From NCBI GenBank assembly GCA_024636425.1, contig JAGXHB010000221.1:1-6018 (forward strand): a stretch of 6,018 nt of DNA. Reading direction: 5' to 3'. Each line of letters starts with the position of its first letter. Position 1 is the first letter of the stretch. This document shows, piece by piece, positions 1-4,723 of the stretch. Below the pieces are notes generated by a model. That model worked only from the letters and a program-made list of their open reading frames with translations, had not been told where the DNA came from and searched no databases. This DNA comes from Roseobacter sp. (GTDB taxonomy: Bacteria; Pseudomonadota; Alphaproteobacteria; Rhodobacterales; Rhodobacteraceae). The translations under genes and the position numbers were made by a program.

Positions 1-846
1 GGTGCCTTTCAGGATTTCCGAAATGATCAGCGCGTCACCGAACTGCAGATTGAAAACGGTCGTGCCGACAGCAGCGCGTGGATCGCGGCGCGGGGCGACA
101 TCCATGGCGATTGCCAGAGACCGGATTTCGGCGATGTCCTGCGGCGTGCCGCGCACCAGCAGCAGGTTCGATCCGGGATCGACCGACAGGCGCGCGCCCG
201 TGCCCGCAGGCCCAAGCACTTCGAGGATCGCGTTGCCCACCGCTGCCGCTTCGGCGCTGCGGAACCGCAACACTTCGGACGTCACCATCGCATCGCCGTC
301 AAAGCTCCGCGCGATTGCGATGATCCGGTCCACGTTTGCGCGCGTGTCGGTGATGATCACGCCGTTGGGGTCTGCGACCGCCTCGATATAGCCCGATTCC
401 GCCACCAACGGACGCAGCACGCGCACCGCTTCGGCAGAGGGCAGACGGTTCAGGCGCAGCATCTCGGTCACGAAATCCTGACTGCCCGGCTGATCTGTTG
501 CATTGGCAGAGGACCCGCTGACCGTGCGGGCTTCGGCCTCGGGGATGACCTGCCAGATGGTGCCCGCCTGCACGGCGACGAAGCCGCGAACGCGCAAGAT
601 CGACTGGAACAGTGACCATACACCAGCTTCGTCCAGCGCCTCGGCTGACACCACCGTCACGTCGCCGGTAAGGCCAGGGTCAAGCACCAGCGTGCGGCCG
701 GTGATCTCTGAAATCTGTTCGACCAGCGCCGAAATATCTGCATCGCGCAGGTTGATCACGAATGTCTCTTGGGCCTGTGCGGGGGCGGGCAATATCAGTT
801 GCACGGCCAGCAGTGCGACACAGAGGCGTCGAAGCAGCGACCTCAT
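1..846 (-). CDS. gspD: Type II secretion secretin GspD, N-terminal part (cut by window edge)
   Basis: Outer-membrane secretin that forms the exit channel of the T2SS. The ATG at 846-844 opens a frame with no stop down to base 1, giving the first 282 residues; the C-terminal secretin barrel domain lies outside. Residues 1-25 look like a Sec signal peptide (MRSLLRR, hydrophobic stretch, then APAQA before QETF); no lipobox cysteine follows. Residues 27-105 fit the N0 domain (VINLRDADISALVEQIS, then TGRTLVLDPGLTGDVTVVS). Residues about 124-184 fit ring domain N1 (VTEMLRLNRLPSAEAVRVLRPLV), 189-250 fit N2 (SVDPGSNLLLVRGTPQDI), and a third repeat begins near 263. In the known machine N0 contacts GspC and the N domains line the periplasmic vestibule. 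The start overlaps the gspC stop by 4 nt (ATGA), indicating translational coupling. Type IV pilus and other secretins share the N1-like repeats, but the N0 match and neighbours favour GspD. Confidence 0.95.
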   Translation of the reverse strand, partial: MRSLLRRLCVALLAVQLILPAPAQAQETFVINLRDADISALVEQISEITGRTLVLDPGLTGDVTVVSAEALDEAGVWSLFQSILRVRGFVAVQAGTIWQVIPEAEARTVSGSSANATDQPGSQDFVTEMLRLNRLPSAEAVRVLRPLVAESGYIEAVADPNGVIITDTRANVDRIIAIARSFDGDAMVTSEVLRFRSAEAAAVGNAILEVLGPAGTGARLSVDPGSNLLLVRGTPQDIAEIRSLAIAMDVAPRRDPRAAVGTTVFNLQFGDALIISEILKGT

Positions 847-1718
847 TGAAGGGGGAACGACATCATGATGGTGCGGCCGTCCCTTTCGATCTCGATCCGG
901 GCCTGACCGGATTCTGCGATTACATCGTAAAGGGCGCGATCCTTGTCCACGTCGCCAACCGACTGTCCGTTCACACTTGTCACGATATCACCTGCTCTCA
1001 ATCCGGCGCGGCTTACTCCCACGTCATGTTTGTCGGAAATGATATAGCCATTATCACTTGGCACCAAACCAATCTCGTCCAGAACCTGAGCGGGATTGGC
1101 ATTGATGCGATCGCGCCACATGTTGATATAGTCCTGAGTGGTGACGGGTTGGGCGCGTTGTGCCGCATCGACGCGCGCGCTGATCGACGTGCCCTGTCCC
1201 GATGTGATCAGCGCCAGCAGACGCTCGGCTCCGGTTGGCGCTGCATCCTCTTCGTCCACGGCCTGCGATCCGGCAAAGTAAAGAACGCGGCGGCCACCCT
1301 CTTCGGTCAACACAACGCGGTCCTGCGCGATTTCGGCGACCGTCGTGCCGGGGGCCAGGTCTTCGCCCACCCTGAAGTTGCTCTCTTCACCCGACACGCG
1401 GATTAGTGCCAGCGATTTGCTGGGGTCATCGCGCACGATAACGCCGAGCAGGACCAGTCCCAGCGCACTTGGCGCGGCCTCTGCAGCGGCGGCGGGCGCC
1501 TGCGCACTGCCGAAGGGAGCCAGTGCAAGCGTCGGGCCAAGGTCCATCTTCGGGGTGTCATCCGTGTCAGGCACGCTCAATTCGGCCAGCGGCGGGATCA
1601 CGCGGTCGTGGCCGCGCAAATGCCAGGTCACGCGCGCAGCACCCGCAGCGACACTGCCGACCGCGATCACGATCACGGCGCGTCGCAGCCACTTGCCGCT
1701 GTTTTCCCATGCCCTCAT
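843..1718 (-). CDS. gspC: Type II secretion inner-membrane clamp protein GspC, with C-terminal PDZ domain
   Basis: GspC (291 aa) is a bitopic inner-membrane protein that links the inner-membrane platform to the secretin and is implicated in substrate choice. Residues 1-11 are the short cytoplasmic end, 12-28 one transmembrane helix (RRAVIVIAVGSVAAGAA). Residues 60-83 are a Pro/Ala-rich linker. About 66-148 is the homology region (APFG, then LVLLGVIVRDDPSKSLALI, NFRVGEDLAPGTTVAEI, DRVVLTEEGGRRVLYF), which in other systems binds GspD N0. About 215-290 is a PDZ domain (GLVPSDNGYIISD, AGLRAGDIVTSVNGQSV, ending in IEIERDGRTIMMSF). The PDZ end marks GspC proper; some family members carry a coiled coil there instead. 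The ATG at 1718 overlaps the gspI stop by 4 nt, and its own stop overlaps the gspD ATG by 4 nt. The gspC-gspD pairing is typical, but here it sits at the distal end of a pseudopilin operon rather than at the front of the cluster. Confidence 0.95.
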   Translation of the reverse strand: MRAWENSGKWLRRAVIVIAVGSVAAGAARVTWHLRGHDRVIPPLAELSVPDTDDTPKMDLGPTLALAPFGSAQAPAAAAEAAPSALGLVLLGVIVRDDPSKSLALIRVSGEESNFRVGEDLAPGTTVAEIAQDRVVLTEEGGRRVLYFAGSQAVDEEDAAPTGAERLLALITSGQGTSISARVDAAQRAQPVTTQDYINMWRDRINANPAQVLDEIGLVPSDNGYIISDKHDVGVSRAGLRAGDIVTSVNGQSVGDVDKDRALYDVIAESGQARIEIERDGRTIMMSFPLQ

Positions 1719-2077
1719 GTTGGCCCCCCGACATCCAGATACCCGTCGAGAATATAAAGAGCCTGATCGCTGTCCGCCCGCGCGGCGCTGACCGTCACCT
1801 TTTCAAGCTCCGCGTCCTGCGTCGGCACACGCTCAAGCGTGACATCAAAGGCGATCCCGTAGAATTCGACGCCGCGTGTCTGCGGGGTCAGACCGGTTCG
1901 CAATGTCGCAAGCACATATTCCGCCGCCCAACGTGCCGCGACCCGGTCGGACAGGTCAGATATGCGCCGCGTGTGCCCTTCGGCTGCAGACAATAGTGAA
2001 ACTGCGCCCATCGCAAGGACAGCCATCGCGACCAAAGCCTCGATCAGGGTAAAGCCTGCTTCGCGGTCGCGGGTCAT
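1715..2077 (-). CDS. gspI: Type II secretion minor pseudopilin GspI
   Basis: Minor pseudopilin (120 aa) expected in the priming tip complex of the pseudopilus, where GspI normally nucleates with GspJ and GspK. The leader is eight residues (MTRDREAG), followed by the prepilin peptidase site G8|F9 with FTLIEALVAMAVLAMGAVSLL; Glu13 is the conserved +5 Glu. The phrase EALVAMAVLA is characteristic of GspI. The hydrophobic helix covers about 10-32. The remainder is a small domain with EYVLATLRTG and a beta-rich end (EFYGIAFDVTLERV, LEKVTVSAARA). The chosen ATG at 2077 gives the correct short leader; the same frame is open further upstream to 2287, but that part lies inside gspH and adds an Arg-rich, non-homologous stretch. 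The start overlaps the gspH stop by 4 nt (ATGA), and the stop overlaps the gspC start by 4 nt. No gspJ or gspK follows it. Confidence 0.93.
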   Translation of the reverse strand: MTRDREAGFTLIEALVAMAVLAMGAVSLLSAAEGHTRRISDLSDRVAARWAAEYVLATLRTGLTPQTRGVEFYGIAFDVTLERVPTQDAELEKVTVSAARADSDQALYILDGYLDVGGPT

Positions 2078-2556
2078 ATGCCGCTCTCGATCCGCGATGC
2101 GTTGATCCCGTCGAACCGCACGCCTTCTTCGGCACCATTGCGCGACGAAAGGGTCAGCGTCAGCGGCGCGTCGGGCGCGGGTCGCATGTCGTCGGCCAGC
2201 ATCATGGCGCCGGCCGTCTGCGAAAACTGCACCGTGTCTTTGAAAACGTGAAGCTCGCGCAGCAGCGCCAAAGGATGCGGTACCCATTCCGCCCCATCCT
2301 GTACAACAAAGCGGTAGCCGTCCTGCTCCCAGACAAAGCTCATGGTGTGCCCGGTCAGAATAACCTCGTCCGCGGCGCGGTTCAGCCGTGCCACCAGCAG
2401 ATCAGCCTCGCGCCCCACGACGTCCCCGCGCCCGCCGCCACCGCCAAGGCTAAGCCCGACAACGCCTGCCATCACACCGACCAGCACGAGCACAACCAGC
2501 ACTTCGATAAGGGTGACGCCCGCATCGCGGTCACGCTTGTGAAGTGCGTTGTACAT
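2074..2556 (-). CDS. gspH: Type II secretion minor pseudopilin GspH
   Basis: Minor pseudopilin (160 aa) that in known systems caps or joins the GspG shaft to the GspI-J-K tip. The leader is 13 residues (MYNALHKRDRDAG), then the prepilin site G13|V14 with VTLIEVLVVLVLVGVMAGVVG; Glu18 is the +5 Glu. Residues 38-42 are five glycines just after the helix. Residues 50-85 carry the typical GspH pattern of an amphipathic helix (EADLLVARLNRAADEVILTG) followed by strands (SFVWEQDGYRFVV). The frame could start at TTG 2559 or ATG 2556; ATG is preferred and forms TGATG with the gspG stop (1-nt overlap). The ribosome site is weak (AGG about 10 nt upstream), which fits coupling to gspG. Assignment to GspH rather than another minor pseudopilin rests on the position between gspG and gspI, the length and the TG..(S)FVWEQDGYRF region. 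Confidence 0.9.
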   Translation of the reverse strand: MYNALHKRDRDAGVTLIEVLVVLVLVGVMAGVVGLSLGGGGGRGDVVGREADLLVARLNRAADEVILTGHTMSFVWEQDGYRFVVQDGAEWVPHPLALLRELHVFKDTVQFSQTAGAMMLADDMRPAPDAPLTLTLSSRNGAEEGVRFDGINASRIESGI

Positions 2557-3038
2557 CAATTCGATGCCTGACCGTGCATGATATCCGCAGCCGTCCCCTC
2601 ACCACCCGGTGCGCCGTCCGACCCCAGCGACACCAGATCAAAGCCGCCTGTGTCGCCCGGCGAACGGTACAGAAATTCATTGCCCCAAGGGTCCGTCGGG
2701 ACAGAAGCAAGATAGCCGCCGCTGACCCAATTGCGCGGCTCGGGCGGCGATGTGGGACGCTCGGACAGGGCCTGCAGGCCCTGACTGGTCGTCGGGTAAT
2801 TCTGATTGTCCAGACGGTAAAGTTCCAGCGCAGAGCCAACCGCGCGAATATCGGATTGCGCCACAGCCACGCGGGCCTCGTCGGGGCGGCCAATGACGTT
2901 GGGCACGATGATCGCGGCCACCAGTGCTATGATCACCAGAACCACCATCATTTCGATCAGCGTCACGCCGGCATCGGGCAAGCGCCGCTGCCGCTTGGCG
3001 CGCGAAGTGTGGCGGCGTGCTTTTTTCCCGTAAGCCAT
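2556..3038 (-). CDS. gspG: Type II secretion major pseudopilin GspG
   Basis: Main subunit of the periplasmic pseudopilus (160 aa; 136 after processing). Residues 1-24 are an unusually long, basic leader (nine Lys/Arg) ending DAG; cleavage is expected at G24|V25. Then VTLIEMMVVLVIIALVAAIIVP forms the N-terminal helix, with Glu29 at +5. GspG hallmarks follow: YPTTSQGLQAL (81-91), PTDPWGNEFLYRSPG (114-128) and the calcium-binding loop SLGSDGAPGGEGTAADI (137-153). The ATG at 3038 is chosen because AGGAAA lies 7 nt upstream. An in-frame TTG at 3125 would add 29 residues without pseudopilin character and would run into the start of gspL on the other strand. gspG is first in the minus-strand operon, which suits the most abundant component. 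Its stop overlaps the gspH ATG by one base. Confidence 0.97.
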   Translation of the reverse strand: MAYGKKARRHTSRAKRQRRLPDAGVTLIEMMVVLVIIALVAAIIVPNVIGRPDEARVAVAQSDIRAVGSALELYRLDNQNYPTTSQGLQALSERPTSPPEPRNWVSGGYLASVPTDPWGNEFLYRSPGDTGGFDLVSLGSDGAPGGEGTAADIMHGQASN

Positions 3039-3045
3039 GAAACTG

Positions 3046-3051
3046 TTTCCT
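3046..3051 (-). promoter_or_regulatory. Ribosome binding site of gspG
   Basis: AGGAAA on the minus strand, 7 nt before the ATG at 3038. This is a good Shine-Dalgarno match at normal spacing, and it decides the gspG start over the upstream in-frame TTG at 3125. Confidence 0.75.
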
Positions 3052-3080
3052 GTCTGCGACGTGCTTAAAAGAGTAACATA

Positions 3081-3097
3081 GCAGGATATGGCAGGAT
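3081..3097 (+). repeat. Tandem GCAGGAT direct repeat, 10-bp period
   Basis: GCAGGAT occurs at 3081-3087 and again at 3091-3097, exactly 10 bp (about one helical turn) apart. The pair almost fills the 16-bp spacer of the candidate gspG promoter. That arrangement would suit a regulator bound to one face of the DNA, but with only two 7-bp copies chance cannot be excluded. Confidence 0.5.
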
Positions 3098-3100
3098 GAA

Positions 3101-3104
3101 AAGG
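3101..3104 (+). promoter_or_regulatory. Probable ribosome binding site of gspL
   Basis: AAGG (within AAAAGG) lies 9 nt before the GTG at 3114 and supports that start. It is only a moderate match. A second candidate start, ATG 3165, has AGG and GGA elements just upstream within the coding frame. Confidence 0.5.
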
Positions 3105-3113
3105 TAGAATTTC

Positions 3114-4271
3114 GTGAAAATTCAAAGCGTTACATCTGAAAACGCTGCCTTGGGGCAGGCTGGAATGCTGCCTGTTTCCGCCCCCCTGCCTGTTGAGGGG
3201 TTTCAGGTTCTCCCGCAGTTGCTGGCGCGCGCGGCGCAGTATAGCGCAGCCTCGCGTGACAGTGCCTTGCGCCTGCTTCCTGCCGAACTTGTCAGCAGTT
3301 TCGTCGTTTCGGTGCCGAAATCATCACCCCGGCAACGCGCGGCCCTGATCACCTACGCCATCGAGGACCGCATCGCCGCACCGATCGAGACGGTGCTGGT
3401 GGTGCAGGGCCCGCTCAGGTCGCAGACCACAGGCGAGGTGCTGGCCTTTGTCGTGGCACGCGATGTGCTGGCGGGTTTTGACAACCTTGACGCGCCGCTG
3501 CTGCCCGAGTTTCTGATGATCCCGCCCCCCGATGCGACGGACGGCCCATGCTGGCTGGTCTGGAGAGAGGGCGCGCGCATCGTGGTGCGCTGTTCGGACG
3601 GCACTGGCTTTGCCGCCAGTGCGCAGACGTTTCCAACGCTTTGGAAACACGCCGGAAAACCCGCGCTGCGCGCCTATGGCGATCCGCTGGGTGGCGATCT
3701 TCCGGCGCAGGTTCTGACGGACGCACCGCCGCCGCCTGCGCCTGCGGATCTGACTTTCAGCTTTGCGCGGACGCGCAAGCCCGGCACCTCTGGCATCGGG
3801 CTGTGGCGCATGGCGGCCGCCGTGGTCGCGGCGGCGCTGGTGCTGCATCTGGTGCTGTCCGCCGTGGACACGATGGCCCTGCGCCGCGTTGTGGACGCCG
3901 AGCGCACCAAGGCCGCGCTTGCGATTGCAGAGCCTCTGCCGGGGATCAGTCTGGATGGCGATATCAACGCCATTCTGATCCGGCTGTCGCCCAAACCGGC
4001 AAGCACGGCGGGGGGGCGTTTCCTGCCGCTTTTGAACGACGTCACCGGTGCGCTGGCCGATGCGGGCACGGCTGTCACCTTTCGCAGGCTGGCGTGGGGT
4101 GCCGAGGAAAACAGCCTTGTCCTGCAGGTTCAGGGCAGCAAGCTGGAAGATCTGCAAACCGTACAGCAAACGCTGGAATCCCGGCGCTTTGCCGTGCGCA
4201 GCGGCGCTGCAAATGCAGGCGACGGCGGTGCAGAGGTTGAAATGCGCATCAGCAGAGAGGCAGACCAATGA
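3114..4271 (+). CDS. gspL: Type II secretion inner-membrane platform protein GspL
   Basis: GspL (385 aa) anchors the ATPase GspE to the inner membrane and pairs with GspM. Residues about 50-210 are the cytoplasmic actin-like region, with ALRLLPAELVSSFVVSVPKS and QRAALITYAIEDRIAAPIETV matching the LLP...P...RQ.AL.YA.E..L pattern of the family. A Pro/Ala linker (204-212) follows. One transmembrane helix spans about 232-251 (RMAAAVVAAALVLHLVLSAV). A periplasmic ferredoxin-like domain occupies about 300-382 (FLPLLNDVTGALADAG, VTFRRLAWGAEENSLVLQVQ, LEDLQTVQQTLESRRFAV). Overall length is normal, but only about 50 residues precede the LLPAEL segment, so the first cytoplasmic subdomain looks short. 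GTG 3114 is the longest reasonable start; ATG 3165 (368 aa) is an alternative. gspL leads the plus-strand operon, and its TGA overlaps the gspM ATG by 4 nt. Sequence conservation in this family is low, so the call also leans on the neighbours. Confidence 0.92.
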   Translation: MKIQSVTSENAALGQAGMLPVSAPLPVEGFQVLPQLLARAAQYSAASRDSALRLLPAELVSSFVVSVPKSSPRQRAALITYAIEDRIAAPIETVLVVQGPLRSQTTGEVLAFVVARDVLAGFDNLDAPLLPEFLMIPPPDATDGPCWLVWREGARIVVRCSDGTGFAASAQTFPTLWKHAGKPALRAYGDPLGGDLPAQVLTDAPPPPAPADLTFSFARTRKPGTSGIGLWRMAAAVVAAALVLHLVLSAVDTMALRRVVDAERTKAALAIAEPLPGISLDGDINAILIRLSPKPASTAGGRFLPLLNDVTGALADAGTAVTFRRLAWGAEENSLVLQVQGSKLEDLQTVQQTLESRRFAVRSGAANAGDGGAEVEMRISREADQ

Positions 4272-4723
4272 CGGCTTTCAGCAAACTCAGCCCGCGCGAA
4301 AGACTGCTGATCCTCGCGGTCCTTCCCTTGGCTTTGCTGTTGATAGGCTATCAATTTGTCTGGCAACCGATGCAAGACGTCAAAACCCGTGCGCGCGCCG
4401 ACATCGCCGCGTTCCGTCTGGTTCAGGACACTGCCGCGCTGGCCTTGCGCGGTGACGTGCCTGCGCCTGTCGCCCTTGATGACATGCCGCTGGCGACACG
4501 GATCACCAGTTCTGCCGCCGAAATGGGGCTGTCCCTGCGCCGGATCGAACCCGAAGGCCAAGGCAGTCGCGTCACGCTGGAGGATACCGCATTTTCCAGC
4601 GTGCTTGTCTGGCTGGCCGATCTTGAGGAACTGCACAACGTCACGGTGCGCGCCATCCAGATCGACCGGCGCCCCGAGCCGGGCATCGTCACCGCACGGC
4701 TGCTGCTGGAGAGATCGCAATGA
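4268..4723 (+). CDS. gspM: Type II secretion inner-membrane platform protein GspM
   Basis: GspM (151 aa) is a small bitopic inner-membrane protein that stabilises GspL and forms part of the assembly platform. The N-terminus carries the family's LSPRERLLIL phrase (7-16), leading into one transmembrane helix at about 12-31 and then WQP (32-34), after which the chain is periplasmic. Residues about 36-60 are a helix that would serve as a stalk. About 75-150 fit the ferredoxin-like fold (ATRITSSAAEMGLSLRRIEP, SRVTLEDTAFSSVLVWLADLE, NVTVRAIQIDRRPEPGIVTA, RLLLER). Length is typical. The ATG at 4268 overlaps the gspL stop by 4 nt, and the TGA overlaps the gspE ATG by 4 nt. The order gspL-gspM is standard, but gspE directly after gspM is not the classic order, in which gspE follows gspD. 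No gspN is seen between them. Confidence 0.92.
   Translation: MTAFSKLSPRERLLILAVLPLALLLIGYQFVWQPMQDVKTRARADIAAFRLVQDTAALALRGDVPAPVALDDMPLATRITSSAAEMGLSLRRIEPEGQGSRVTLEDTAFSSVLVWLADLEELHNVTVRAIQIDRRPEPGIVTARLLLERSQ

Larger units (their letters stand above)
3039..3113. promoter_or_regulatory. Divergent gspG / gspL intergenic region, probable shared promoter region
   Basis: This 75-bp gap is the only non-coding stretch in the window and separates two back-to-back operons, so promoters for both should lie in or next to it. It is visibly more AT-rich than the genes. On the minus strand, TTTTCA (plus 3097-3102) and TATGTT (plus 3075-3080) sit 16 bp apart and resemble a weak -35/-10 pair for gspG. 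On the plus strand TAACAT (3074-3079) could be a -10 for gspL, but I see no convincing -35. The two candidate -10 boxes nearly coincide on opposite strands, so the two directions might compete. The location is well supported; the exact boxes are guesses, because alphaproteobacterial promoters often match the consensus poorly. Confidence 0.55.

Noticed and set aside
762..1406. 214-codon open frame on the plus strand opposite gspC/gspD
   Set aside because: Antisense shadow; the opposite strand encodes GspC with recognisable homology-region and PDZ motifs.
2078..2287. Upstream extension of the gspI frame to 2287
   Set aside because: It lies fully inside gspH in another frame and is Arg-rich low-complexity sequence; ATG 2077 gives a normal 8-residue prepilin leader and an ATGA junction.
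3088..3107. Two tiny overlapping frames (MAG at 3088-3099, MKR at 3096-3107) just before gspL
   Set aside because: Three-codon frames arise easily by chance in a repeat-containing leader and there is no sign of an attenuation structure; not enough to call a leader peptide.
3039..3125. N-terminal extension of GspG from TTG 3125
   Set aside because: It adds 29 residues without pilin-leader character, overlaps the start of gspL on the other strand, and ignores the good ribosome site before ATG 3038.
3324..4268. Long 314-codon open frame on the minus strand opposite gspL
   Set aside because: It is an antisense shadow of a GC-rich gene: Arg/Gln/His-rich, without domains, and it lies opposite a clearly conserved GspL.
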